Positions 29,899 through 41,029 of a stretch of DNA of 64,000 bases are shown here, piece after piece. Position 1 is the first letter of the stretch; every line of letters starts with the position of its first letter. The notes beneath the pieces were generated by a model that had not been told where the DNA came from, ran no database searches, and was given only the letters and a program-made list of their open reading frames with translations. The position numbers and the translations under genes are program-made. Source of the DNA: Erinaceus europaeus (Eukaryota; Chordata; Mammalia; Eulipotyphla; Erinaceidae); assembly GCF_950295315.1 (NCBI RefSeq), contig NC_080168.1, forward strand, positions 74,317,519 through 74,381,518. Direction: 5' to 3'.

Positions 29899-30103
29899 AG
29901 GCTGGGTGGACCATAATTGCCTGGTCAAGTGCACATGTTATAATGTGCAAGGGGCTGGGTTTGAGTTCCCCATCCCCACCTGCAGGGGGAAAGCTTTGTA
30001 AGTGGTGAAGCAGAGTTGCAGATATCTCTCTCCCTATCTCCCCTCCCCTATTGATTTCTGTCTCTATCCAATAAATAAATAAAGATTTAAAAAAAAAAAA
30101 AAA
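29899..30103 (+). mobile_element. SINE type 2
   Basis: Directly abuts the L1 target duplication. The following AAGAATTCTGCTCC resembles AAGAATTATGGTCC before it, so the SINE used the same target site. Confidence 0.88.
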
Positions 30104-30261
30104 AGAATTCTGCTCCGTAATCCCAGCGAGGGGAAGAAATATTAGGGGAAAATAAACCAGAGGGCTCTGAACTTCAATTCTATCAAGACCTAGAGAGAGA
30201 AAAGGAAAAAGGAAGACATTCGTAATAGGTGTTACTTAGAAAAGAAAAAAAGAGAGAAGGT

Positions 30262-30420
30262 GCTCTGGGAGGTGGTGCAATGGATAAAGCACTGGACTTT
30301 CAAGCATGAGGTCCTGAGTTCAATTCCTGGCAGCACATGTACCACAGTGATGTCTGGTTCTTTCTCTCTCTCTCTCCTCCTATCTTTCTCATGAATAAAT
30401 AAATAAAATCTTAAAAAGAA
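30262..30420 (+). mobile_element. SINE type 4
   Basis: GGTGGTGCAATGGATAAAGCAC head, GAGTTCAATTCCTGGCAGC, then an AATAAATAAATAAAATCTT tail. Confidence 0.9.
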
Positions 30421-30454
30421 GAAGAGAAGGCAGAACCATAGAAAAAATGAGCAA

Positions 30455-30514
30455 ATATATATATATATATATACATGTATATATATATATGTATATATAT
30501 ACACATATATATAC

Positions 30515-30556
<42 letters not shown>
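30455..30556. repeat. (TA)n microsatellite
   Basis: About 100 bp of TA with scattered C and G. The Tyr/Ile-rich minus-strand frames here are artefacts. Confidence 0.97.
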
Positions 30557-30558
<2 letters not shown>

Positions 30559-30732
30559 AAATAATAGTCAACCTATATCTGTGACCTTGGGAGAACTACT
30601 GCAGTTTCCAATGAAGGGCATGAGGACACAGAACTCTGGTGGTGGGAACAGTGTGGAATTATACCCCAGTTATTTCATAATTTTGTAAACCTAAAAAAAA
30701 AAAGAAAGAAAGAAAGAAAGAATTGGTTTCAG

Positions 30733-31190
30733 AGAGCTGGGGAGATAGCATAATGAATATAAAAAAAGATTTTCATATCTGGGGCCAGGCCATGGCACAG
30801 CAGATTAAGTGCACATAGTATGAAGCTCAAGGACCAGCAAGGAGATCCTGGTTCGAGCACCCAGTTCCCCACCTACAGGGGGGTCACTTCATAAGTGGTG
30901 AAGAAAGTCTTCAGGTGTCTATCTTCTCTCTCCCTCTGTCTCCCCCTCCTCTTTCAGTTTCTCTCTATCCTATCCAATAAACTAGAAAAATTGGCTACCA
31001 GGAGCACTGATTTGTAGTGCTGGCACTGAGCCCCAGTGATAACCCTGAAGGCAAAGAAAAAAAAAGATTTTCATATCTGAGGCTCTGAAGTCCCAGGTTC
31101 AATCCCCAGCACCACCATAAGCCAGAGCTAAGCAGTGCTCTGGTGTCTGTCTGTCTGTCTGTCTGACTCTCTTTCATTAATATATATATA
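30733..31190 (+). mobile_element. SINE type 3, split by a type 1 SINE
   Basis: Head at 30733-30762 (GAGATAGCATAATGAATATAA) and body at 31061-31190 (CCCAGGTTCAATCCCCAGCACC, then (TCTG)n and a TA tail). Confidence 0.88.
30782..31060 (+). mobile_element. SINE type 1 inside a type 3 SINE
   Basis: The target duplication AAAAAGATTTTCATATCTG is at 30763-30781 and 31061-31079. The copy includes the extra 3' module (CAGGAGCACTGATTTGTAGTG...GAGCCCCAGTGATAACCC). Confidence 0.95.
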
Positions 31191-31289
31191 TAATAAAATA
31201 TTTTTAAGAGAAGTGGTGTTGGGATCAAAATTGGATCCTTAGACTTGTGAGTCTTATACTCTACCATTGTCCTATTTCCTTGACAATAC

Positions 31290-31765
31290 TTTAAATTTTC
31301 TCTTTATCATTTTATTGTGGGTGAGGGGTTAATGGTTTACAGAACAGTTGTTGACACATGGATACAGTTTCTTATCTCCCTGTGATAGGCATCTCACCAT
31401 CATGCATCAGGATCTCAAATCCCCACTCCCACCCCCCACCCAGCTCCCTCCCTACATTCTCTCCCCAGGGTCCACTGTTTTTGTGCAATATAACATACCC
31501 ACTCCAACACCAGTTGAGTGGCTAAGAATATTGTGGTACATATATACAGTGAAATACTATTCAGCTGTTAAGAATGATGAAGTCATCTCCTTCATCTTCT
31601 CTTGTATGGAGCTTGAAGGAATCATGTTAAGTGAGATAAGCCAGAAAAGAGGAGGGTAAATACCTGGTGATCTCATTTACAGACAGAATTTAAGAAACAA
31701 AGATAGAAAGGGAGATACATTAATTTTTAACAACAAATGTAGTATATAAATTTAATTATGAGTCA
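31290..31765. mobile_element. Fossil L1 3' end with inverted 5' part
   Basis: 31310-31500 is L1 3' UTR in antisense (GGGGTTAATGGTTTACAG, as at 7750 and 32020). 31505-31700 is the adjoining ORF2 end in sense (GTTGAGTGGCTAAGAATATTGTGG...GTTAAGTGAGATAAGCCAG). Head-to-head pieces like these are typical of twin-priming inversion. Confidence 0.65.
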
Positions 31766-31989
31766 TAAAATAGGAACAGGAAACAGAAAAACAAAGAATA
31801 AAACATAAGATCTTATATAACATCCTTCTCAACATTACTCCTTCCTCCAGACAAAAACACCATGACATGTCAGGTGTGTTTTCTTTCAGTCTATTTTCTA
31901 TTAAGTGACAAATGTCCACCCAGGATGATAAGCAGTAATTTACTCTGGATTGAAAACTGATAAAGCAGAGACTTTTTCCCCAAAATATG

Positions 31990-32665
31990 TTGTTTTGTCT
32001 TTTTTTGTGGGGGGGGGGAGCTTAATGGTTTACAGTGCAGTGATACAATTTCTCATCTCACAAGACAGGTGTCTGCAAAATACTCTCACCCCCAAATTAG
32101 GTCCAGCATCATATACCAGGGACTGAAAGCACCCACTCCCGTCACTCCTCTCCCTGTTGTTCTTCCCCAGAGTCCCTTACTTTAATGCAATACACTAAAC
32201 TCAGTCCAAGTTTTACTTTATACTTTCCCCTTTCCATTCCTGTTTAAGTTTTGTCCATGAGTGAGAGCATCCCATAATCATCCTTCTCTTTCTGACTTAT
32301 CTCACTTAACACGATTCCTTCAAGCTCTAGCCAAGAGGAGGTGAAGAAGGTGAATTCATCGTTCTTAATAGCTGAGTAGTATTCCATTGTGTATATAGAC
32401 CACAACTTTCTTAGACATTCATCTGTTGTTGAACACCTAGGTTCCTTCCAAATTTGGGCTATTACAAATTGTGCTGCTATAAACATAGGTATACATAGAT
32501 CTTTTTGGATGAGTATGTTTGGTTCCTTAAGACATATCCCCATGAGAAGAATTGCTGGGTCATAGAGTAGGTCCACTTCTAGCCTTCTTAGAGTTCTCCA
32601 AACTGCTCTCCACAGGAGTTGACTAATTTGCCTTCTCGCCAGCAGCGTAAAAGGGTTCCTTTATT
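31990..32665 (-). mobile_element. Fossil L1 3' end
   Basis: Antisense 3' UTR followed by the ORF2 terminus; the 110-codon minus-strand frame at 32244-32576 reads DLLYDPAILLMGICLKEPN-like L1 ORF2p. It is clearly older than the L1 at 57-62.8 kb. Confidence 0.9.
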
Positions 32666-33540
32666 CCTGCAACCTCTCTAATATGTTTCTTAACTTCCCA
32701 GACCAATAGCTAAATGACATTTCTCAGCTTCCCAGGCAATTAGATGTTGCCACACATATGGTTAGTGGAATGCAAGCAAAAGTATGAGACGCCTGGTGTG
32801 AAACATAAATTCCTTCTCATGTAATGGTTAAACCTCTTTTCTTCTTATCTGTAATGGTGCCAGATAAAGGAGCTTAGAAATCATTTGTTAAAGATGACAA
32901 AACCTCAGAGAAAGAGAGAGAGAAACATGCCACAGGAACAGTCTCCTCCTGTTCCATAGCATGAGGGTTAAAACCTGGGGCTGTACATATGACAAGGCAA
33001 GCACCCTACCCAGTGAATTATATCTCCAGTCCAAAATGAATAGTTTGATTTTCACTAACTACTTTGAAAACTAAATGGGATACTTTAAAATGTTTATACT
33101 TCTACTCCCAAGGAACTTACTATTTCACCTGTAGCTTCAATTTTTTTTCCTGATACCTATGGAGAATATATGGGTGGAAAATGACTAACAGGGCCCTGAG
33201 ATTAGACACATCCCAAGGTAGAGAGACAGTAACCACAGTCACCATACAGTTGATCAGAAGAAGTCAAGGTGGGAACACACACATAGGACACCCCTAGCTA
33301 GGGCAGTGTCAAGTTTGTGCCCCCCCAACCCATGTTTCAAGGAGTATTTATTTGTAAGACTTATGCATTATATGACATTGTTCAGACAAAACAACAGGGG
33401 TTATCTACTACATAAACAAAGATCAGAATACATTTCTAAGGGAGAAAACATCAGGGTAAAGGTACTTAAAACTGTCATTATCCAAATGTCATAATGTCAG
33501 GTACATTCTTTTGACGCCATAAGATATTAAGTTTAAAATA
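32666..33540. other. Unassigned stretch
   Basis: No repeat recognised except a GA-rich piece near 32895-32925 that may be a decayed SINE. No gene signal. Confidence 0.4.
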
Positions 33541-34215
33541 CTCTTAGCCATATGCAGCTATTAAAAACAATGAACCCAGGAGTCGGGCAGTAGCGCAGCG
33601 GGTTAAGAGCACGTGGCACAAAGCGCAAGGACCTGCATAAAAATCCCACTTCAAGCCACTGGCGCCCCACCTGCAGGGGAGTCGCTTCACAGGTGGTAAA
33701 GCACATCTGCAGGTGTCTATCTTTGTCTCCCCCTCTCTGTCTTCCCCTCCTCTCTCCATTTCTCTCTGTCCTATCCAGAAATGACATCAATAACAACAAC
33801 AATAATAACTAAAACAATAAAACAACCAGGGCAACAAAAGGAAATAAATAAATATTTTTTAAAAAGAACAATGAACCCACCTTCTCTACCTCATCTTGGA
33901 CAGAGCTAGAAGGAATTATGTTAAGTGAGCTAAGTCAGAAAGATAAAGATGAGTATGGGATGATCTCACTCATCAACAGAAGTTGAGAAAAAAGAACAGA
34001 AAGGGAAAATAAAAGCAGGATTTGACTAAATCTGGAGTAGGGCACCAAAGTAAAAACCCTGGGGTAAGGGTGAAGGTGGATATTGGGCTTCCTGGGGCAC
34101 CAGGGTGGTGGTGGGATGGGACACAGTCTTTTGATGGTGGGAATGGTGTTTATGTATACTCCTATTAATTTGTAGTCATATAAATCACTATTTAATTAAT
34201 ATGAAAGGGGGAAAA
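33541..34215 (+). mobile_element. Fossil L1 3' end, split by a SINE
   Basis: GCAGCTATTAAAAACAATGAACCC, then after the SINE ATGTTAAGTGAGCTAAGTCAGAAAG and GGGATGATCTCACTC, ending in a 3' UTR GGTGGGAATGGTGTTTATG. Confidence 0.87.
33576..33868 (+). mobile_element. SINE type 1 inside fossil L1
   Basis: Well-preserved copy. ACAATGAACCCA before and after it (near 33568 and 33868) is the target duplication. Confidence 0.93.
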
Positions 34216-34219
34216 TTGA

Positions 34220-36470
34220 TTGTATGTCTCAAACTTTTTAAAGCACAGACTGAGTCTTTTAATACACAGGCTGAGTCATTTTTTTTTTCAGCTTTCCTTT
34301 GTATTTCTTTTTTTTTTTTAATTTTTTTTTTTTATTTAAGAAAGGATTAATTAACAAAACCATAGGGTAGGAGGGGTACAACTCCACACAATTCCCACCA
34401 CCCAATCTCCATATCCCACCCCCTCCCCCGATAGCTTTCCCACTCTCTATCCCTCTGGGAGCATGGACCCAGGGTCATTGTGGGTTGCAGAAGGTAGAAG
34501 GTCTGGCTTCTGTAATTGCTTCCCCGCTGAACATGGGTGTTGACTGGTCGGTCCATACTCCCCAGGCTGAGTCTTTGATATGTTGACTCTCTCAAAAGTT
34601 TAGACCATGGAGAACAGAAGCAACCGGTGGCACAGCTATAGACAAATAATGTCAAAGGGCATAAATTATGGTGATGTGTATGATACAGCAAATCCTAACA
34701 AAGGGATATTTCAAAGGTAACCCAACTGCCAAATTATGTGATTATAGCAATAACTATCTATTGTCTTCTTAAACCCTAAGACAGCAGGAACCTCCTGCTT
34801 CCTCTATAGAGCCTATATTTCCCCCAGTCCTGGAACCTCTAGGGTGGGGCTCACTTGCCTTCATGCTTCTCTCAAGTCATACCAAATGATATTGCATCCG
34901 CCCACCCCAACCTAATCAACACAATGAGTACCACCTCAGCATGCTTCACTTCAGACTGTGTCCAGAGACATCAGGCGTGGAATATCAACCTTTCACCCTC
35001 ATTACTCGGGTGAAACCTTTCCTTTCCTATTCTCAAAGTCCATTCCAAGAGGTTCACTTCCTAACAAAATTACAAAACCCTGGATATAGGTCAGGTCCCG
35101 TGAGATAGAACATATGTTCACATATATCCATAAATTAGGACAAAACATATACCTGAAAGTAAAAGTACACAATAGTCTGCAGTGAGTCAGTATCAAGTTC
35201 ATAATGAAATAGTGTCTACTTAAACTTAGATACCCTTCTCACCTACTTCCTATTACAGTTCTCTCACTCACTCCAAAACCCCATCAAAGCAAGGACTGAA
35301 AAACTGAATAAGGGCAAGAGACTGGCATACTTTAATGATGACTCTTTAGTCACTATTAGGCCATCCCATCAGCTGGGGCCCTAGTTGAGGAGTCCTGAGA
35401 TTCCCAAACAGACATGATGGGCCTAGACCTCAATAAATCCCTTTTTCCATTGTTATTGGTTATCTCTATCAGGAACAACAAAATTGACTCCTTTGTGGGC
35501 CCCCAAGTTGTAGGCCCTCACCTTGGATCAACAACAGTAGAGAATGTTCCATCCTCCTAAGGGAGTATGGACAACATACTCTATGCTACACCTGAGTAAG
35601 ATGGGTCCTGATATTGAGGCAGCTTGGAACATTCCTACTGATGACCACAGAATGCACGGTCAGATCTACAGGGATGCAGAGGTCACACAGTCTCCTAAGC
35701 TGATTATGGGCCCCAGACCAAATCAAATGATGGGGTTTACAGTCAATAATATTTATACCCCTTCCTCATATTAGGGAGCTACTCTCTTCCCTATCCAGCT
35801 TTCTGTTCCTTTTCCAGCTATGACATCGTCTTCCTAAACAATAACTAGGATCTACCTGCATATCAGATTTCAGGCTCACGGAAAAAAAAAAACAAAAAAA
35901 CTACTATAGCCACAGGCCCTTTGGAATATAACTAAAATATGCCTACTAGCTATCTACAAAATGGAGGAACCCCCCCCCCCCAACTCTTCATCTGCACTAT
36001 TCCAGCCCTTAGGTCCATGATTGTCCAACAATTTGTTTGGCTTTGTATGTTAACTCTCTTTTCAGCCACCAGGTTTCAGATGCTACAATGATGCCAATCA
36101 GATTTCCCTGGACAGACAAACCCACCAATGTGTCCAGGAGCTCCACTACCCCAAAGAGCCACCCTACTAGGAAAGGAGAGAGGCAGGCTGGGAGTATGGA
36201 TCGACCAGTCAACACCCATGTTCAGTGAGGAAGCAATTACAGAAGCCAGACCTTCTACCTTCTGCATCCCACAATGACTGTGGGTCCATACTCCCAGAGG
36301 ATTAAAGAATAGGAAAGTTATCAGGGGAGGGGATGGGATATGGAGGGATCTGGTGGTGGGAATTCTGTGGAGTTGAACCCCTCTTATCCTATGGTTTTGT
36401 AAATGTTTCCTTTTTATAAATAAAAAAGGAGAAAAATAGAAATAAAGATAATAAAAAATAAATAAATGCT
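34220..36470 (+). mobile_element. Family A retrotransposon, longest copy
   Basis: About 2.0 kb once an inserted antisense copy (34278-34562) is removed. It defines the family: a 5' part shared with 12801-12893 and 20635-22380, a middle shared with 25745-26400, and the common 3' part (TTTTCAGCCACCAGGTTTCAG...GTTGAACCCCTCTTATCC) plus an A-rich tail. No frame is conserved between copies, so it is probably a non-autonomous, L1-mobilised element. Confidence 0.87.
34278..34562 (-). mobile_element. Short family A copy inserted in family A
   Basis: 285 bp of the 3' end in antisense with its poly(A) as T-runs at left. The target duplication CAGGCTGAGTC is at 34267-34277 and 34563-34573. This proves that the 3' end with poly(A) was mobile by itself. 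Confidence 0.92.
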
Positions 36471-36475
36471 GGAAT

Positions 36476-36655
36476 GTGGGGGAGACAGCATAATGGTTAT
36501 GCAAACAGGCTCTAATGCATAAGGCTCCTAAATCCCAGGTTCAATCCCCCTCACCACCATAAGCCAGAGCTGAGCAATGTTCTGGTCTCTCTCTCTCTCT
36601 CTCTCTCTCTGTCTGTCTCTCTCTCTCACTCAAATAAAATATTTAAAAAAATAAA
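36476..36655 (+). mobile_element. SINE type 3
   Basis: GCATAATGGTTATGCAAACAGGC head, CCCAGGTTCAATCCCC, a (CT)n tract at 36583-36628 and an A-rich tail. Confidence 0.9.
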
Positions 36656-36669
36656 TTAAATAAAATACT

Positions 36670-37190
36670 CTTAGCCCACCTGCATGTTAGCTGTTGGGCT
36701 CAGGCAGTCATGGACCTCTTGGGACACATCTAAAATAGACTTCCCAGCTTCTTCCAACATGAAGACCCCAAATCTCATCTGCTATACTCTTACCTTTAGA
36801 TTCCTGATTATTAAACACTTTGCTCCGCTTTATATTTTAATGCTTTTTAGCTACCAAATTGTAGATGTTACCATGATACCAACCTGACTTCACCAGTGTA
36901 TCCTGGAAACCCACTTTCCCAGAGCCCTACTCAACTAGGGAAAGATAGAAACAGGCTGGAAGGTATGGATGACCTGCAAATACCCATGTCCAATGGAGAA
37001 GTAATTACAAAAGTCAGACCTTCTGCACCTCATAAAGATCTTTGGTTCATAGCCCTAGAGGGATAAAGAATAGGGAGACTTCTAATAGAGGGGAGAGGAT
37101 ATGGAACTCGGTGGTGTGAACTGAATTGTATGAAACTGTACCCCTTATCCCATAGTCTTGTCAATCAATGTTAAATCAATTTAAAAAAAA
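36670..37190 (+). mobile_element. Family A, older copy
   Basis: CACCTGCATGTTAGCTGTTGGGCTC, TTCCTGATTATTAAACACTTTGC and the CTGTACCCCTTATCCC end match the copy at 49.1-50.5 kb. Strongly diverged. Confidence 0.78.
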
Positions 37191-37520
37191 GATATTGAGT
37201 TTATTCCAGTTATTCCATGTACAATCTCCAGACCATTATGGGTGCAGCCAGACAACAGAGTTATGGGTGATTAATGTGGCAATCCAACCCTCTGCCCCCT
37301 GTGAGAAGGGTTGTCTGAAATATCCAGACTTTACCGTAGAGCCGGATTTTTGTGGTAATGGGACAGAGCCTGAAATACAGGCCTCATGATTTATTACTAG
37401 TCAAAAGAATGCACCTGTACATATTTTGCAAACATAGGTGCAAAGGTAACAATTAATCGGGTTTCTAATAATAAGTATCAGAAAACTTGTACAACAGATA
37501 GCCATTAAAAATGTAATTAG
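37191..37520. other. Unassigned, contains a Cys-rich open frame
   Basis: Not a repeat I recognise. A 73-codon frame (37168-37389) has four Cys in its second half (GCSQ, CEKGCLKYPDF, FCGNGTEPE). It could be a decayed coding exon or chance. Confidence 0.3.
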
Positions 37521-37522
37521 CA

Positions 37523-37798
37523 GGGGTAGATAACGGTTATGCAAAGAGACACTCGTGCCTGAGGCTTCAAAATCCCAGATTCAGTCCCCTGAACCACCAT
37601 AAACCAGAGCTGAGCAGTGGTCTGGTCAAAAAAAAAAAAAAATCTCTTTGTGGTCCGGGAGGTGGCGCAGTGGTAAAGCTTTGGACTCTCAAGCATGAGG
37701 TCCCCAAGTTCGATCCCCGGCAGCACATGTGCCAGAGTGATGTCTGGTTCTTTCTCTCTCCTCCTTTCTCATAAATAAATAAAATCTTTTAAAAAATG
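37523..37798 (+). mobile_element. SINE type 3 followed by SINE type 4
   Basis: Type 3 at 37523-37627 (ACGGTTATGCAAAGAGAC) with poly(A), then type 4 at 37649-37798 (GGTCCGGGAGGTGGCGCAGTGG, AATAAATAAATAAAATCTT tail). Confidence 0.92.
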
Positions 37799-38274
37799 TA
37801 ATTGAAATGTTTAAGTTGTTAAAGTTTAAAATTTCTTCTTGCTTAATTTTTATACTTATTCCATTTATCCAGTGAGGGGTACTTTCTAGAATTTTGATTT
37901 TTTGTGTGTAAGTTTACTGAGCATTTCTGAGGTGTTAGTCATGAGTTAGCATTTATAAGAAATGTATCTTTGTATATGGGGTATATCATATTATAGCTAG
38001 ATCCTTATAATCATAGTGAATCATTGTTTCTTAAATCCTATCTTCCTTACACAGTTTTTTGGCTTATGTAATCTGTTAGTACTTACAGAGAACTTGTTAA
38101 ATAAAAGGAATTTTTTATAAACCCATAGTCTACATCACAGATGCAAACACTTTTATATACTCAAATCTTTGTATTTACAATTCATATTTTGTCTTGAATT
38201 ATATTTTCATCTGTACAAAATACTCTTTATCCTGTTCAATGTTTTTCACCTTGAATTCAATTTTGTCTTTTTAT
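37799..38274. other. Unassigned AT-rich stretch
   Basis: Nothing recognised on either strand. Confidence 0.45.
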
Positions 38275-38440
38275 TTCTATTTTTATATACATCTTCCTTT
38301 CCTAATGAAAGAAAAATACAAAGACAGACCAGAGCACTTGCTCAGCTAAGGCTTGCAGTGGTGATGGGGACTGAGCCTGGAACCACAGAACCTCAAATAT
38401 AAAAGTCTTTCGCATAACCATTATGTTGTCTCCTCAGCCC
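38275..38440 (-). mobile_element. SINE type 3, old
   Basis: Antisense CGCATAACCATTATGTTGTC head and GACTGAGCCTGGAACC box-B region. Confidence 0.75.
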
Positions 38441-38569
38441 TAATTTTGTTTTTTTAATACTACTATACCTCCTTCTCTGGTTATTCATTTATGAACATAT
38501 TTCTATGCCTTTATACTTCAACTATTATTTTATAGATAACTTATAGTAATATTATAGTTAGATTATTTG

Positions 38570-38865
38570 TATTTTATTATTGTAATATTTTATTTACTTA
38601 CTGATTTTGGATAGAGACAGAAAAATTGAGAGGCCAAGCCTCAGCAATAAGCCTGGTGTCAAAAGAAAAGAAGAGAGGGAGAGAAGACAGTGTTGGCAAA
38701 GATAATAATGAAGTTATTCCAGTGTTGAGGAGATGAAAAGGAGTCAGAAGTCATAGTGTGAGGGGCATATGATAAATACCTATAAAAAGATAATGGTTTA
38801 TCTCAGTTAACATAATTCCTTCCAGTTCCATCCAAGATAAAGAAAAGGAGATTTTAACTTTCTTT
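38570..38865 (-). other. SINE and L1 scraps
   Basis: A partial antisense SINE tail (38580-38640) and a short antisense L1 piece (TCTCAGTTAACATAATTCCTTCCAG, 38798-38860), with unassigned DNA between. Confidence 0.45.
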
Positions 38866-39128
38866 TTTTTTTTTGATTTTTCTTTTTTCTTTCTTTATGT
38901 ATTTCCTTTTGTTGCCCTTGTTGTTTTATTGTTGTAGTTATTATTGATGTTGTTGTTGGGTAGGACAGAGAGAAATGGAGAGAGGAGGGGAAGACAGAGA
39001 GGGGGAGAGAAAGACAGACACCTGCAGACCTGCTTCACCGCTTGTGAAGTGACTCCCCTGCAGGTGGGGAGCCAGGGGATTGAACTGGGATCCTTAGGCT
39101 GGTCCTTGCGCTAAGCGCCACCTGCACT
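38866..39128 (-). mobile_element. SINE type 1
   Basis: Antisense copy from the T-rich tail to AAGCGCCACCTGCA; the outer few bases of the head are lost. Confidence 0.9.
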
Positions 39129-39154
39129 TAAGAAAGAGAGAAAGAAAGATGAAG

Positions 39155-39209
<55 letters not shown>

Positions 39210-39211
39210 AC
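39129..39211. repeat. (AAAG)n microsatellite
   Basis: About 20 GAAA units directly after the SINE head. Confidence 0.95.
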
Positions 39212-39231
39212 AACTTTTTAGTCTTATCTTA

Positions 39232-39395
39232 CTGAGCATATACATTACCATGCAAAAGGAGCTGGGTTCAAGCCCCCAGTCCCCACCTGCACAAGCTTCA
39301 CAAGTGGTAAGGCAATGCTACAGGCTCCTATTTCTATCTCTCCCCTCCTCTTTCAATTTTTATGTCTTATCAAAATAAATTAATTAAATTTTAAA
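39232..39395 (+). mobile_element. SINE type 2, partial
   Basis: GCATATACATTACCATGCAAAAGG, GGGTTCAAGCCCC, CTCACCTGCACAAGC-like middle and an AAATAAATTAATTAAAT tail. Confidence 0.75.
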
Positions 39396-40526
39396 AACTA
39401 TTTCAGTCTTATTGTAGCCGACATAATTGGGATATTTCTGTCTCTGCAAGTTTGCTTCATTAGCATGAACTGGGAAGTCACGAATAGGATGACTTTCAAC
39501 TCACCTTACTTGGACTATAAAATGTGAGGTTGGATTTAAACCTACCATATGGAGAAGGGATCAATTTAGCCCATAAGTGTCTCTTGGAAGCTCCCATGAA
39601 GGGCATTAGAAGCTTTGTGAGCATATTACAAGACAAAGTTAGGGCATAAGTGTGCATATTCAGCAGACCTGCCTGCATCCTCAGCTCTCAAGAGCCAAAA
39701 TAGATGCAGATGTGCCTCCAAGGAACTAATCACACCATTATTCAAATGGAAGTAAATGAGATGCACAGTTCTGATGGCAAAAATGAAAACTTCCCAACAT
39801 TTCAATCAATACGCTGAGCTGATGATGTGCTTTAGGAGTCCAAGGGTCCTGTTTTACAATGAGTTTGGTTCCATGAGCTTCTTCAGATGGAGGTTTAGGA
39901 ATTCACCCCATCCCTCTCCCCTAGAAATGGCAGAAGTTGTACCTAGGAGTATCATACAGCCAGGAGAGGCCACAGAATCCCACTTACCCTGCAGGAAGAA
40001 GTTTGGCTATAGTACTGACCTAGACCTACAAAGGATGCCATTCATATATATTGAAAACCAAAGAAAGGAGATACTTTCTCAGCTTTTCTCTCTCCTGCTC
40101 TAGGAAGAATGTAAATGTGTAAAGGCCAGTTTTGCCCAACTGGTTTTTGTCAGAACTGACCTACCCTATTCTTTCTTCCTAATTACCTCATAGCACTAAA
40201 ATACTTCTCAGCCCCCACCCTAGCCAGAAAATTCTGACCTTCAAAGCACCCCAGGGGCTGGGGAGATAATAGAGTAGAGCAGCACATGGTGCCTCTGTGA
40301 CTATCCACAGCTCTCTACCTATGCAATGAGGATGATACATCCATAATAAAGTTGACCTGAAAATTAAAGGGAAAAAATATAATATGACTAATATACTTGA
40401 TACTCCACAGGTCCTTAAAGCTCCAGCAGTTTGGTGCTTCTTTGCTTATTTAAAAGGGTCAAACACATTGTGTGTGGGGGGGGGGGAACTATACAAATGT
40501 ATAACCTATTACATTAGGTTTATTTA
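39396..40526. other. Low-repeat stretch
   Basis: About 1.1 kb with only a scrap of type 3 head near 40255-40285. The 115-codon frame at 39756-40103 has no recognisable domain. Confidence 0.45.
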
Positions 40527-40749
40527 ATTTTTAATTTTTTATTTATTTATTTGTTTTTGGATAGAGACAGAGATATATTGAGAGAGAGAAGGAGGAGATA
40601 GAGAGGAAGAGAGACAGAGAGATGCCTGCAGACCTGCTTCACTGCCTGTGAAGCAACTCCCCTGCAGGTGGGGAGTCGGGGGCTTGAACCTGTATTCTAA
40701 AGATCCTTGAGCTTAACTAATTTAACCGGAAGTACTACCGCCTGACTCT
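40527..40749 (-). mobile_element. SINE type 1
   Basis: Antisense copy. ACATTAGGTTTATTT flanks it on both sides (near 40511 and 40751), and recurs near 40975. Confidence 0.9.
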
Positions 40750-40763
40750 CACATTAGGTTTAT

Positions 40764-40968
40764 TTTTTTATTATCTTTATTTATTTATTGGTCAGAGACA
40801 GCCAGAAATTGAGAGGGAAGGGGGCAATAGAGAAAAAAAGAGAGAGACCTGCAGCACTGCTTCACCAGTTGTGAAGCTTTCCCCACGCAGGTGGGGAACA
40901 GGGGCTCAAACCTGTGTCTTTGCACACTGTCACATGTGCGCTTAACCAGGTGCACCACCACCCAGCCC
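40764..40968 (-). mobile_element. SINE type 2
   Basis: Antisense copy ending GTGCACCACCACCCAGCCCT. It shares the ATTACATTAGGTTTA target with the previous SINE, so two SINEs used one site. Confidence 0.9.
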
Positions 40969-41029
40969 TCTATTACATTAGGTTTAGATATAAACTCATA
41001 TTTGAATAATTAAAGGATATCCATTTCTG

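Larger units (their letters stand above)
30104..30690 (+). mobile_element. Family A, older copy, right part
   Basis: GGGGAAGAAATATTAGGGGAA and TGTGACCTTGGGAGAACTACTGCAG match 50170-50390. It ends GTGGGAACAGTGTGGAATTATACCCC plus poly(A), and contains a type 4 SINE and a TA repeat. Confidence 0.75.

Noticed and set aside
30232..30571. Tyr/Ile-rich minus-strand frames
   Set aside because: They are translations of the (TA)n tract and an antisense SINE.
33533..33802. Recurring frames with DRTERNGERRG and HLQTCFTTCEATPLQVGS (also near 5.7, 28.7, 42.2, 46.4, 49.5, 53.1 and 63.8 kb)
   Set aside because: Their repetition at every type 1 SINE shows that they are antisense SINE translations, not a gene family.
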